A stretch of DNA of 54,059 nt from Gammaproteobacteria bacterium (lineage in GTDB: Bacteria > Pseudomonadota > Gammaproteobacteria > Nevskiales > Nevskiaceae), in the NCBI GenBank assembly GCA_028871525.1, contig JAGWMX010000006.1, positions 1 to 54,059 on the forward strand, written 5' to 3'. The first letter of the stretch is position 1. The number at the start of each line of letters is the position of its first letter. The notes beneath the pieces are model-generated. The model was not told the DNA's origin, made no database searches, and was given only the letters and a program-made list of their open reading frames with translations. The translations under genes were made by a program, and so were the position numbers. Below are positions 15,257 through 23,991 of the stretch, one piece after another.

Positions 15257-17109
15257 CGGCGCCGGCGACGTCGCTGGATCAGGGCGTGATCGGCAACTGC
15301 TCGATCGCCGCGCTGGTCGATGCGCAGGCGCGCGTCACCTGGTGCTGCCTGCCGCGCCCGGACGGCGACCCGGTGTTTCACGCGCTGCTGAACGGCGCGC
15401 CGCCGGAGGCGGACGGGCCGGGCGACGCCGCACGCGGTTTCTGGTCGATCGACGTCGGCGGACTGACCCGTGTCGAACAGAGCTACGCACCGAACACGGC
15501 GGTGCTGGTCACGCGTCTGCACGACCATGCCGGCCAGGTGCTGGAGGTCACCGATTTCATGCCGCGTTTCGCCAGCCGCGGGCGGATGTTCCGGCCGATG
15601 CAGCTGATGCGGCGCCTGCGGCCGGTGGTCGGCTGCCCGCGCGTGCGCGTCCGGCTGCGGCCGTGCTTCCGGTACGGGGCCGTCGAGTCGATCCGCACCC
15701 GCGGCAGCAATCACATCCGCTACGTCGGGCCCGACCTGACGCTGCGCCTGACCACCGACGCGCCGGTGACCTATGTCTGGGAAGAGACGACGTTTCTGCT
15801 TGAAGAGCCGATCAATTTCGTGCTCGGTCCCGACGAGACGCTGTCCGAGTCGATCGCCCATACCGTCCGCGCGTTCCAGGAGCACACTGAGGCCTACTGG
15901 CGCGAGTGGGTGCGCCGCCTGGCGCTGCCGCTGGAATGGCAAGACGCGGTGATCCGCGCCGCGATCACGCTCAAGCTGTGCACCTACGAGGAGACCGGCG
16001 CGATCGTCGCCGCGCTGACCACCAGCATCCCGGAGGCGGCCAGTTCGGGCCGCAACTGGGACTACCGCTACTGCTGGCTGCGCGACGCGTTCTTCGTCGT
16101 GCGCGCGCTGAATTCGCTGTCCGAGGTCGAGACGATGGAGCACTACCTGCGCTATATCGCCAACCTCGTCGGCACCGCCTGGGAAGACCGGCGCGACGGC
16201 GGATCGAAGAATGCTTCGGCGCCGCCGCGCCTGCAGCCGGTCTACGGCATCGGCCTGGAAGCGCGGCTGCCGGAGCGCATGCTCGACTCGCTGGCCGGCT
16301 ATCGCGGCATGGGGCCGGTGCGGGTCGGCAACCAGGCCTACGAGCACTATCAGCACGACGTTTACGGCAACGTCGTTCTGGCCGCCTCGCAGGCGTTTTT
16401 CGACCGGCGCCTGCTGCGTCCGGCCGGTGCGGTGGAGTTCGAGCGCCTGGAGCGGCTCGGTGAACGCGCCTACGCAGTCTATGCCACACCGGACGCGGGC
16501 ATGTGGGAGTTGCGCACCCGGGCCGCCGTACACACCTCGTCGGCGCTGATGTGCTGGGCGGCCTGCGACCGCCTGGCAAAAATCGCCCGGCAGTTGCAGC
16601 GGCCTGAACGCGAACGGGTCTGGCGCAGTCGCGCCGAGGAAATCCGCCAAGCCATCGAGGCCAGCGGCTGGAACGGAAAAGCCGGGCACTACAGCGACAG
16701 CTTCGGCGGCAGCGAGGTGGAGGCCGGCCTGCTGCTGATGGCGGAGATCGGTTTCCATCGCGCCGACGATCCGCGCTTTGTCGCCACGCTGGCCGCGATC
16801 GAGCGAACACTCAAGCATGGGCCGTACCTGTTCCGCTACGCCGCCGCCGATGATTTCGGCAAGCCCAAGAACGCTTTCAACATCTGTACCTTCTGGTACA
16901 TCGACGCGCTGGTGCGCAGCGGTCGTGGCGCGCAGGCGCGCGAGCTGTTCGAACATATGTTGTCTTGCCGCAACCCGCTGGGCCTGTTGTCCGAGGACGT
17001 CGACCCCGCCTGCTGCGAAGCCTGGGGCAACTTTCCGCAGACCTACTCGATGGTCGGCATCATCAACGCCGCCACCCGCCTGTCCCGGCGGTGGGAGGAG
17101 GTCGTGTGA
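15253..17109 (+). CDS. GH15 family glycoside hydrolase (glucoamylase- or trehalase-like)
   Basis: 618 residues, no signal peptide, so cytoplasmic. An N-terminal beta domain (to about 230) precedes the (alpha/alpha)6 barrel with the GH15 signatures 'NWDYRYCWLRDAFF', 'EHYQHDVYGNVV' and 'WGNFPQTYSMVGIINAA'. GH15 members cleave alpha-1,4-glucosidic ends or trehalose. The ATG at 15253 overlaps the otsB stop and the stop overlaps the otsA start. A GH15 gene between otsB and otsA is a recurring arrangement, which argues for a function in trehalose turnover. Whether this is a trehalase cannot be told from sequence alone. Confidence 0.9.
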   Translation: MTAPATSLDQGVIGNCSIAALVDAQARVTWCCLPRPDGDPVFHALLNGAPPEADGPGDAARGFWSIDVGGLTRVEQSYAPNTAVLVTRLHDHAGQVLEVTDFMPRFASRGRMFRPMQLMRRLRPVVGCPRVRVRLRPCFRYGAVESIRTRGSNHIRYVGPDLTLRLTTDAPVTYVWEETTFLLEEPINFVLGPDETLSESIAHTVRAFQEHTEAYWREWVRRLALPLEWQDAVIRAAITLKLCTYEETGAIVAALTTSIPEAASSGRNWDYRYCWLRDAFFVVRALNSLSEVETMEHYLRYIANLVGTAWEDRRDGGSKNASAPPRLQPVYGIGLEARLPERMLDSLAGYRGMGPVRVGNQAYEHYQHDVYGNVVLAASQAFFDRRLLRPAGAVEFERLERLGERAYAVYATPDAGMWELRTRAAVHTSSALMCWAACDRLAKIARQLQRPERERVWRSRAEEIRQAIEASGWNGKAGHYSDSFGGSEVEAGLLLMAEIGFHRADDPRFVATLAAIERTLKHGPYLFRYAAADDFGKPKNAFNICTFWYIDALVRSGRGAQARELFEHMLSCRNPLGLLSEDVDPACCEAWGNFPQTYSMVGIINAATRLSRRWEEVV

Positions 17110-18599
17110 CGAATGCGTCGGGAACGCATTCGGACGCACACAGTGCGCCCGCAGGGCGCGGACCATGGTCCGCGCCGCCAGGGACGGCGCGCATCAACCC
17201 GGCCGGCCGGCGCCTGGTGGTGATCTCCAACCGGGTCGGGTCAATGCGCGGCGCGGTGCGCGCCGGCGGACTGGCGGTCGCCATGGTCGACATGCTCAAG
17301 GCCTCCGGCGGCATCTGGTGCGGCTGGAGCGGCAAGCTGGCGCCGGTGTCGCCGGAACGGCCCGAAGTGACACAGGCCGACGGGATGACGGCGGCCACCA
17401 TCGAACTGACGCAAGCCGAGCACGACGCCTACTACAACGGCTTCGCCAACAGCTGCCTGTGGCCGCTGTTTCACAACCGCATCGACCTGACCGCCTTCGA
17501 CCGCAGCTACTACGACGGTTACCTCAAGGTCAACGCCAAATTCGCCCGCGTGTTCGCGCCATTGTTCAAGGCGCAGGACCTGATCTGGGTGCACGACTAT
17601 CACCTGATCCCGTTCGCCCAGGAGCTGCGGGCGATGGGCTGCAGGCAGCCGATGGGGTTCTTCCTGCACATCCCGTTTCCGCCGCGCGACGTGCTGTTGA
17701 CCCTGCCCAACGCCGGGCGCCTGCTGCAGGCGTTGTTCGCCTACGACGTGATCGGCTTCCAGACCGACCGCGACGTCGAGCGCTTCGTCGACTACGTGGT
17801 CAACGAGCAGGACGGCCGGGTGTCGGGCGACGTGGTCACGGTGTTCGAGCGCAGCGCGGTGGTGCGGTCGTTCCCGATCGGCATCGACGTCGACAACTTC
17901 GTGCAGCTCGCCGGCAGCGCCGAGGCCAAGCGGCAGGCCGAGCGCCTGGCCACGCGGCGTTTCGCCGGCCGGCAACTGATCGTCGGCGTCGACCGGCTCG
18001 ACTACACCAAGGGCCTGCCGCTGCGGTTTTTGGCCTACGAGCTGCTGCTGGAGACCTATCCCGAGACCCACGGCCGGCTGGTTTACCTGCAGATCGCGCC
18101 GCCGACCCGCGGAGCGGTGCCGGAGTACGCCCAGATCCGGGCCGAGCTGGAGGGGCTGGAGGGCCACATCAACGGCCGCTTCGCCGAGGTCGACTGGACG
18201 CCCTTGGCCTACATCAACCGCGCCTACAGCCGGCGGGCGCTGGCCGGCATCTACCGCGCCGCCGACATCAGCCTGGTCACGCCGCTGCGCGACGGCATGA
18301 ACCTGGTGGCCAAGGAATACGTCGCCGCGCAGGACCCGGCCGATCCCGGCGTGCTGGTGCTGTCGCGGTTCGCCGGCGCCGCGGTGCAGATGCGCGCGGC
18401 GCTGATCGTCAACCCTTACGACAAGGTGGCGGTGGCCGAGGCCCTGCAGACCGCGCGCCACATGCCGCTCGAGCAGCGGCGCAACCGGCACGCCGAGCTG
18501 ATGCGGGGTCTGCGCGACTACGACATCGACCGCTGGCGTACCGATTTCCTGGAGGCATTGGCAGCCGCCGGCGCGCGTCACGTTGCCGCCGAAGCCTGA
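17106..18599 (+). CDS. otsA: Trehalose-6-phosphate synthase
   Basis: 497 residues. GT20 motifs: 'LVVISNRVG', 'WCGWSG', '[13 protein letters not shown]', 'FFLHIPFPP', '[14 protein letters not shown]' and '[15 protein letters not shown]'. It makes trehalose-6-phosphate from UDP-glucose and glucose-6-phosphate. The start is GTG at 17106, with GGAGGAG five bases upstream, overlapping the GH15 stop (GTGA). About 36 residues precede the usual start of the fold. They are encoded by a cluster of palindromes (17110-17190), so the N-terminal tail appears to be repeat-derived. Confidence 0.94.
   Translation: MTNASGTHSDAHSAPAGRGPWSAPPGTARINPAGRRLVVISNRVGSMRGAVRAGGLAVAMVDMLKASGGIWCGWSGKLAPVSPERPEVTQADGMTAATIELTQAEHDAYYNGFANSCLWPLFHNRIDLTAFDRSYYDGYLKVNAKFARVFAPLFKAQDLIWVHDYHLIPFAQELRAMGCRQPMGFFLHIPFPPRDVLLTLPNAGRLLQALFAYDVIGFQTDRDVERFVDYVVNEQDGRVSGDVVTVFERSAVVRSFPIGIDVDNFVQLAGSAEAKRQAERLATRRFAGRQLIVGVDRLDYTKGLPLRFLAYELLLETYPETHGRLVYLQIAPPTRGAVPEYAQIRAELEGLEGHINGRFAEVDWTPLAYINRAYSRRALAGIYRAADISLVTPLRDGMNLVAKEYVAAQDPADPGVLVLSRFAGAAVQMRAALIVNPYDKVAVAEALQTARHMPLEQRRNRHAELMRGLRDYDIDRWRTDFLEALAAAGARHVAAEA
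17110..17190. repeat. Palindrome cluster at the 5' end of otsA
   Basis: Three hairpins in a row: CGAATGCGT/ACGCATTCG (17110-17118, 17124-17132), GCGCCC/GGGCGC around 17145-17159, and a perfect 22-bp palindrome centred on GGACCATGGTCC (17155-17176). It is followed by CGCCGCCAGGGACGGCG. The CCATGG centre plus a GCCAGGGA(T/C)GGC tail is the same design as the repeats at 1823, 1946 and inside rlmJ. It is translated as residues 2-29 of OtsA if the GTG at 17106 is the start. Confidence 0.7.
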
Positions 18600-18684
18600 A
18601 ACCCGCGATCCGTCGCCCAGGCGCAGCGCCGTCGGAGATCGGCCTGGATGGCCCGGGCGCGCGGACCGCGGCGGAGCCGATTTT

Positions 18685-21246
18685 TCAGGACGCCGGTGAA
18701 ATCAGGCGCCGGCCGGCGACCGTCACCGCCAGCACCAATGCGGCGGTTGCCGCTTCGGCGGCCCACAGCCGCGGCGGCAGCACCCCCAGCCGGAACAGCT
18801 CGCGCAGCAGCGGCACCTGCATCACCAGCAGCAGCGCCGCCGGCACCGTCAGCAGTACTGCGCCGAGCGCACGGTGGTCGCTGCGCCACGGTGCGCGCAG
18901 CCCGGCCGGGTGATGACCGGCGATCAGCGCCAGGTTGCCGGCCACCAGGGCGACGAAGGCGGCTGCGCGCTGCACGTCGTCGCCGGCGCCGGCGACGCGT
19001 GCCGTCCACAGCAGCACCGCGGCCATCGCCAGCGCCGCCAGTCCCTGCAGCAGGCTCGCCGCCAGGGCCGGCCGGCCCAGCAGCGGCGCGTCGGGCCGGC
19101 GCGGCGGCCGTTGCATGGTCGCTGCGGTCGCCGGAGCGGCCTCGAAGACGATCGAGCAGGCCGGATCGATGATCAACTGCAGGAAGGCGATATGCGCCGG
19201 CAGCAGCAGCAGCGGCCAGCCGGGCAGCAGCGGCAGCAGGGCCAGCCCGGCCATCGGCAGGTGCACGGCGACGATGTAGGCGACCGCCCGCGCCAGGTTG
19301 TCGAAGATGCGGCGCCCCTGCCGGACGCCGTCGACGATCGAGCTGAAGTCGTCGTCGAGCACCACCAGCCCGGCGGCCTCGCGCGCCACGTCGGTGCCGC
19401 GGCCGCCCATCGCCACGCCGATGTCGGCCGCGCGCAATGCCGGTGCGTCGTTGACGCCGTCGCCGGTCATCGCCACGACTTCGCCGGCGGCCTGCAGCGC
19501 GCGGACGATGCGCAGCTTGTCGCCGGGCCGGGCCCGCGCCACGACGCCGACGGTGGCAAGCCGCCGCGCCAGCGCGGCTTCGCCCAGGTTCTCCAGTTCC
19601 CCGCCGAGCAGGCAGGCGTCGGCAGCGTTCAGCCCGGCGGCACGGGCGATGCTGCGCGCGGTGCCGGCGTGATCGCCGGTGATCATCAAAATCCGGATGC
19701 CGGCCCGGCGGCAGGCCGCGACGGCTGCCGGCACCGAGCGCCGCAGCGGGTCGGCCAGGGCCAGCAGACCGAGATACTCGAAGGCCAGGTCGTGCTGATC
19801 CGGCGGCAGGCGCTCGTCGGGCCGCGTCAGGTCGCGGGCGTCGTGAGTCAGTTGTGCGCGCGCCACCGCCAGCACGCGCCACCCGCGGTCGCTCAGGTCC
19901 CGCACCCGGTCCAGCACGGCGGCCCGCGCGGGGGCCGGCAGGTGGCACAGGTCGGCGATCGTCTCCGGTGCCCCCTTGGCCGCGATGCAGCGGGTTCCCG
20001 CCAGCCGGTCCTCCCAGACCTGCGACATCGCCAGCAGATCCGCCTGCAACGGATATTCGTGGACCAGATCCCAGCCGGCGTGCAGGTGGCTGGCGTCCAC
20101 CAGTTCCCCGAGGCCGAGCTCGGCGATGGCCCGCTCCATCGGGTCGAACGAATCCTGCCGGGTGGCGAGGATCGCGAATTCGACCAGTTGGTGGGCGGCC
20201 TCCGGCAGCGGTCCGCCGGTCACCGGCACTTGGCCGCCGCCGGCCGGCAGCAGCGCCCGCACCGACATCCGGTTCTCGGTCAGCGTGCCGGTCTTGTCCA
20301 CGCACAGCACGGTCGCCGCGCCCAGCGCCTCGACCGCCGCCATGCGGCGGGTCAGCACGCCGCGGCGCGACAGCCGCCAGGCGCCCAGCGCCAGAAACAC
20401 CGTCAGGATGACCGGCACCTCTTCGGGCAGCAGCGCCATGGCCAGCGAGATGCCCGCCAGCGCGCTTTCCAGCCAGCGCCCGCGCATCAGGCCGTAAGCC
20501 AGGGCCACGGCGATGCACACCAGCACCGCCAGCAGCGCGATCCGCCACACCAGGCGCCGGGTCTGTTGCTGCAGCGGGCTGTCGCCCTGCTTGAGCGTGC
20601 CGACGGCCGCGCCGATGCGGCCCAGCTCGGTATCCGCGCCGGTCGCTGCGACTCGGGCGACCCCGCGCCCGCCGGTGACCAGCGTGCCGGCGTAGACGTG
20701 CCGGTCGGCGGGGCTGCCGGGCGCCGCCTGCCTGTGCGTGTCCACACGCAGACAGGCAGCCAGGCGCTTGGCCGCCGGCAGCGACTCGCCGGTCAACAGC
20801 GATTCGTCGACGCGCAGGTGGCTGGATTCGAGCAGTTCGCCGTCGGCCGGTACTCGATCGCCCTCGGACAGTACGATCCAGTCTCCGGCGACCACCTCGC
20901 GACCGGGAATTCTGCGACGGCGCCCGTCGCGGATGACCAGGGCTCGCGGGCTGCTGAGGTCGCGCAGGGTTTCGAGCACGCGCTCGGTGCGGTGCTCCTG
21001 ATACAGCGTGATGCCGACGACCACGACGTCGAAGCCGAGCAGGACCAGCGCCTCGCGCAGATCGCCGAGCAGCAGGTAGACCGCCCCGCAGCCCAGCAGC
21101 AACAGCAGCATGGGTTCGGCCAGTACGCCGGCGGCAATGCGCCAGAAGCTGCGGGGCGCATTCTGCGGCAGTTCGTTGGGGCCGTGGCGCCGCAGTCGCG
21201 CGGCGGCCTCGGTTTCGGACAATCCTGATGCAATCGGTTCCGGCAT
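18685..21246 (-). CDS. Cation-transporting P-type ATPase (P2-like)
   Basis: 853 residues. N-terminal 'GLSETEAAARLRRHGPNELPQ' is typical of P2 pumps. Then come the actuator loop 'LLTGES', the phosphorylation motif 'CVDKTGTLTENRM', 'KGAPE', 'MITGDHAGTA' and the hinge 'MTGDGVNDAPALRAADIGVAM'. Eight to ten membrane helices. M4 has 'LLPEEVPVIL' instead of PEGLP, and M6 has 'FLQLIIDPACSIVFE', a combination of a bacterial subgroup whose ion is not settled. ATG at 21246 was chosen over a GTG eleven codons upstream because the N-terminal P2 motif follows directly. Convergent with otsA. Confidence 0.9.
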   Translation of the reverse strand: MPEPIASGLSETEAAARLRRHGPNELPQNAPRSFWRIAAGVLAEPMLLLLLGCGAVYLLLGDLREALVLLGFDVVVVGITLYQEHRTERVLETLRDLSSPRALVIRDGRRRRIPGREVVAGDWIVLSEGDRVPADGELLESSHLRVDESLLTGESLPAAKRLAACLRVDTHRQAAPGSPADRHVYAGTLVTGGRGVARVAATGADTELGRIGAAVGTLKQGDSPLQQQTRRLVWRIALLAVLVCIAVALAYGLMRGRWLESALAGISLAMALLPEEVPVILTVFLALGAWRLSRRGVLTRRMAAVEALGAATVLCVDKTGTLTENRMSVRALLPAGGGQVPVTGGPLPEAAHQLVEFAILATRQDSFDPMERAIAELGLGELVDASHLHAGWDLVHEYPLQADLLAMSQVWEDRLAGTRCIAAKGAPETIADLCHLPAPARAAVLDRVRDLSDRGWRVLAVARAQLTHDARDLTRPDERLPPDQHDLAFEYLGLLALADPLRRSVPAAVAACRRAGIRILMITGDHAGTARSIARAAGLNAADACLLGGELENLGEAALARRLATVGVVARARPGDKLRIVRALQAAGEVVAMTGDGVNDAPALRAADIGVAMGGRGTDVAREAAGLVVLDDDFSSIVDGVRQGRRIFDNLARAVAYIVAVHLPMAGLALLPLLPGWPLLLLPAHIAFLQLIIDPACSIVFEAAPATAATMQRPPRRPDAPLLGRPALAASLLQGLAALAMAAVLLWTARVAGAGDDVQRAAAFVALVAGNLALIAGHHPAGLRAPWRSDHRALGAVLLTVPAALLLVMQVPLLRELFRLGVLPPRLWAAEAATAALVLAVTVAGRRLISPAS

Positions 21247-21517
21247 GGGCCACCGCCGTGCGCGGGCCGTGGTCCGCACTGTGCCTGCGTATGGTATCGG
21301 GTCCGATTGTCCGGTTTGGCGCCGCCGTGCGCTTTGACTCAGATCACGGACGGTGGCGTCGGATCGCGTACCGCCGTCGCGGCGCTGGCGGCATGATCGA
21401 TGCCACCAGCGTCGTCTCGAGCGCGCGCAGCGCGCGCGGCGAGCTCAACGTCGAAGCCACCGTCACGAGGTTGCTTCGGCTCGCTACGCGAGCCTGGCAA
21501 TGACGTTCCTCGCGGCG
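21247..21517. other. Gap between acs and the P-type ATPase, with a short palindromic repeat
   Basis: No gene is evident. Positions 21462-21504 carry a short member of the GTCAT(T/C)GCGAGG repeat family: GTCACGAGG, TTGCTTCGGCTC, a 7-bp stem GGCTCGC/GCGAGCC (21478-21494), then CCTGGCAATGAC. It follows the acs stop on the minus strand. There is no T-run, so termination is unproven. The remainder is GC-rich with no clear promoter. Confidence 0.6.
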
Positions 21518-23557
21518 TCAACGCGGCTTGTTTTGCACTAGCTTGCGCAATTCCTCGACCACTTCCGGGTTGGCCAGTGTCGACACGTCGCCGGCGTCGC
21601 GGCCCGCCGAGATCGAGGACAGGACCCGGCGCATGATCTTGCCGGAGCGCGTCTTGGGCATGTCCGGCACCAGCCATACTCGGCGCGGGCGGGCGATGGC
21701 GCCGATCTCATCGACGATCGCGTCGACGATTTTCTTGGCCATCTGATCGCTGGCCTTGACCCCCGGTTGCAGTGAAGCGTAGACCTCCGGCAGCGCGCCC
21801 TTGATCTCGTCGGCCACCGGTACCACGGCCGCCTCGGCGACCTCGGGCACCGTCAGGCACGCGGCTTCGATTTCCTTGGTGCCCAGGCGATGGCCGGCGA
21901 CGTTGATGACGTCGTCGATGCGGCCGAGGATGCGGATGTAGCCGTCGGCGGCCTGCAGCGCACCGTCGCCGGCGAAATACGGCCAGTCGTGCCAGTCCTT
22001 GCTCTTGGGGTCGTTGTTGTAGCGGGCGTAATAGGTTTTGACGAAGCGTTCGTCATCGCCCCAGATGGTCAGCATCCGGCCCGGCCACGGGTTGCGGATG
22101 CAGATGTTGCCGGCCACGCCGCTGCCGGGTGCGATCTGTTCGCCGTTCTCGTTGACGATCATCGGATAGATGCCCGGCAGTCCAGGTCCGGCGGAGCCCG
22201 GCTTCATCGGGTGGATGCCCGGCACGGTCGAACACAGAAACCCGCCGTTTTCGGTCTGCCACCAGGTGTCGACGATCACCGCTTCGCGTTTGCCGACCAC
22301 GTTCCAGTACCAGCGCCAGATCTCCGGCTCGATCGGTTCGCCGACGGTGGTCATGTGCTTGAAGCGATGCTTGTACTGGCTAGGCAGATCCACTCCGCCG
22401 CGGCGCAGCGCGCGAATCGCGGTCGGGGACGTATGAAAAATGTTGACGCCCAGCGTCTCGGCGATGCGCCACGGTCGTCCGGCGTCGGGCACATTAGGCG
22501 CGCCCTCGAAGATCACCGAGGTCGCGGCCAGCGCCAGCGGACCGTAGACGATGTAGGAATGCCCGGTGATCCAGCCGATGTCGGCCATGCACCAGTAGAC
22601 GTCCTGCGGATGAATGTCCTGGATGTACTTGGAGGTGGCGGCGACATAGGCCAGATAGCCGCCGGTGCTGTGTTGCGCGCCCTTGGGTTTGCCGGTGGTG
22701 CCGGAGGTGTACATCAGAAACAGAGTGTCGTTGGCGTCCATCACCTCCGGGGCGATTTCCCGGTTGTGGTAATTCTTCAGCACTTCATCGACGAAGAAAT
22801 CGCGGTCTTTGACCATCGGCGTGGTGCTGTGGTACTGGGCTGGATAGCGTCGCCAGACCAGTATTTTTTCGACGTCGACGCCCTGCTTGGCTGCTTCGGC
22901 AACGGCCAGATCGGCCTTATCCTTGTGGTCGTTGAGCTTGCCGCTGCGCTGATAAGCGTCGATGGTGATCAGCACGCGGCTGCGGGAATCCACGATGCGG
23001 TCGGCGCAGGCGCGGCCGGAAAAGCCGCTGAACACCTGCGAGTGGATCACGCCGAGCCGGGCGCAGGCGAACATCGTGATCGGCAGCTCCAGCGTCATCG
23101 GCAGGTGCAGCGTCACCCGATCGCCGCGTTTCAGTCCGCAGAAATCGCGCAGCAGTGCCGCCATTTCGTTGACCCGGCGGTAGAGCTGCTGGTAGGTCAG
23201 GGCGACGATCGGCTCGTCCTCGCGTTCCGGCACGAAATAGAACGCCGCCTTGTTGCGGTGCTTCGGCAGATGCCGGTCGATGCAGTTGTAGCAGACGTTG
23301 AGCTTGCCGCCGACGAACCATTTGAAGAACGGCGGCCTGGAAGCATCCAGCGTGGTGTGCCAGTACTGATCCCAGTGCAGCAACTCGGCGTATTCGCGGA
23401 AACAGTCGGGAAAGTTTTTCTCGGCGAAACGCTCGAAAATCGCCGGATCGCTGGCATAGGCCTGACCGATAAACCGCGATGGCGGGGATATGTACTCTTC
23501 TTCGCGCCAGTGGGCGGCGATGACCGCGGCGTCCGCTTCGATTTCCCTCGCACTCAT
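21518..23557 (-). CDS. acs: Acetyl-CoA synthetase (AMP-forming)
   Basis: 679 residues. Adenylate-forming motifs: 'MYTSGTTGKPKGAQHSTGG', 'WWQTENGG', 'GRIDDVINVAGHRLGT' and the C-terminal 'PKTRSGKIMRR', whose lysine is the site of regulatory acetylation in the family. 'IGWITGHSYIVYGPL' with its tryptophan-limited pocket fits acetate rather than longer acids, though propionate cannot be excluded. ATG at 23557 has GGAGGAG ten bases upstream. A sigma-54 promoter (23758-23772) and paired palindromic operator sites (23828-23862) lie upstream, and the two-component genes follow directly beyond. The C-terminal variant 'ISAGRDAGDVSTLANPEVVEEL' is canonical. Confidence 0.96.
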   Translation of the reverse strand: MSAREIEADAAVIAAHWREEEYISPPSRFIGQAYASDPAIFERFAEKNFPDCFREYAELLHWDQYWHTTLDASRPPFFKWFVGGKLNVCYNCIDRHLPKHRNKAAFYFVPEREDEPIVALTYQQLYRRVNEMAALLRDFCGLKRGDRVTLHLPMTLELPITMFACARLGVIHSQVFSGFSGRACADRIVDSRSRVLITIDAYQRSGKLNDHKDKADLAVAEAAKQGVDVEKILVWRRYPAQYHSTTPMVKDRDFFVDEVLKNYHNREIAPEVMDANDTLFLMYTSGTTGKPKGAQHSTGGYLAYVAATSKYIQDIHPQDVYWCMADIGWITGHSYIVYGPLALAATSVIFEGAPNVPDAGRPWRIAETLGVNIFHTSPTAIRALRRGGVDLPSQYKHRFKHMTTVGEPIEPEIWRWYWNVVGKREAVIVDTWWQTENGGFLCSTVPGIHPMKPGSAGPGLPGIYPMIVNENGEQIAPGSGVAGNICIRNPWPGRMLTIWGDDERFVKTYYARYNNDPKSKDWHDWPYFAGDGALQAADGYIRILGRIDDVINVAGHRLGTKEIEAACLTVPEVAEAAVVPVADEIKGALPEVYASLQPGVKASDQMAKKIVDAIVDEIGAIARPRRVWLVPDMPKTRSGKIMRRVLSSISAGRDAGDVSTLANPEVVEELRKLVQNKPR

Positions 23558-23757
23558 CTTCGTCTCTCCTCCAGCTTGTCGATGGCCCGCCTGCCGATAA
23601 ATCGTTCCGACAGCGCCGTCACCGGGCAGCGGCGATCGCCTGCCCTTCGGCGCCGGCGGTTCACCCGCCTGCTCGAGCCAGACCGGCGGCTGATGTGCCT
23701 GTGCACTCGGCTGCGCAGGACTCACCCGCTACTCTTACAGCGGCAAGACGGCACTAT

Positions 23758-23772
23758 GCAAGGCCGGTGCCA
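23758..23772 (-). promoter_or_regulatory. Sigma-54 promoter of acs
   Basis: The minus strand reads TGGCACCGGCCTTGC followed by A, an exact match to the -24/-12 consensus TGGCAC-N5-TTGCW. Predicted transcription start about 23747, giving a leader of roughly 190 bases to the acs ATG. Confidence 0.85.
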
Positions 23773-23827
23773 TTCCGGCTGTCGCGATACGCTAGGGATA
23801 TTGGCGACCGCCGGCCGGGTCGATTGC

Positions 23828-23862
23828 GTTACCTCCGGTAACATCGGATTACCGCTTGTAAC
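23828..23862. promoter_or_regulatory. Paired activator sites upstream of acs
   Basis: Two dyads, GTTACCTCCGGTAAC (23828-23842) and ATTACCGCTTGTAAC (23848-23862), fit GTTAC-N5-GTAAC, the second with one mismatch. Their centres are 20 bp apart, two helical turns. They begin 56 bases upstream of the sigma-54 -24 element, the usual place for an enhancer-binding protein. The same pair recurs at 28431-28465 and 36542-36576. Confidence 0.8.
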
Positions 23863-23896
23863 ATCGTCCCGCCACCGGCCGGAGGTGGTGACCGCC

Positions 23897-23938
23897 CCCG
23901 CAGTCGATCACCCGCAGTCGATCACCCGCAGTCGACCA
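23897..23938. repeat. 14-bp tandem repeat, three copies
   Basis: CCCGCAGTCGATCA at 23897-23910 and 23911-23924, and CCCGCAGTCGACCA at 23925-23938 (one change). Fourteen bases is not a helical multiple. It lies 35 bases further from acs than the paired operator sites. It could be an extra binding array or simple slippage. Confidence 0.85.
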
Positions 23939-23991
23939 GTTGTCACGTTCACGGCACAGGCCGGCGCACGAACGATGACAGCACCGCCGCG

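Larger units (their letters stand above)
23558..23991. other. acs upstream region (leader, promoter, operator sites)
   Basis: 434 bases without a gene. Reading towards acs it holds a 14-bp triplet tandem repeat (23897-23938), two GTTAC-N5-GTAAC palindromes (23828-23862), a sigma-54 promoter (23758-23772) and a predicted leader of about 190 bases ending in the ribosome-binding site. It also separates acs from the stop of the response regulator gene on the same strand. Confidence 0.8.

Noticed and set aside
15238-17166. 642-codon open frame on the minus strand
   Set aside because: Shadow of the GH15 gene; no domain, no ribosome-binding site.
18874-21228. 784-codon open frame on the plus strand
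   Set aside because: Antisense to the P-type ATPase; Gln/Arg-rich with no family features.
21478-21494. Stem GGCTCGC/GCGAGCC as the acs terminator
   Set aside because: No T-run on the minus strand after the stem, and it belongs to a dispersed repeat family.
23897-23938. Tandem 14-bp repeat as a CRISPR-like array
   Set aside because: Units are contiguous with no spacers and no cas genes are nearby.
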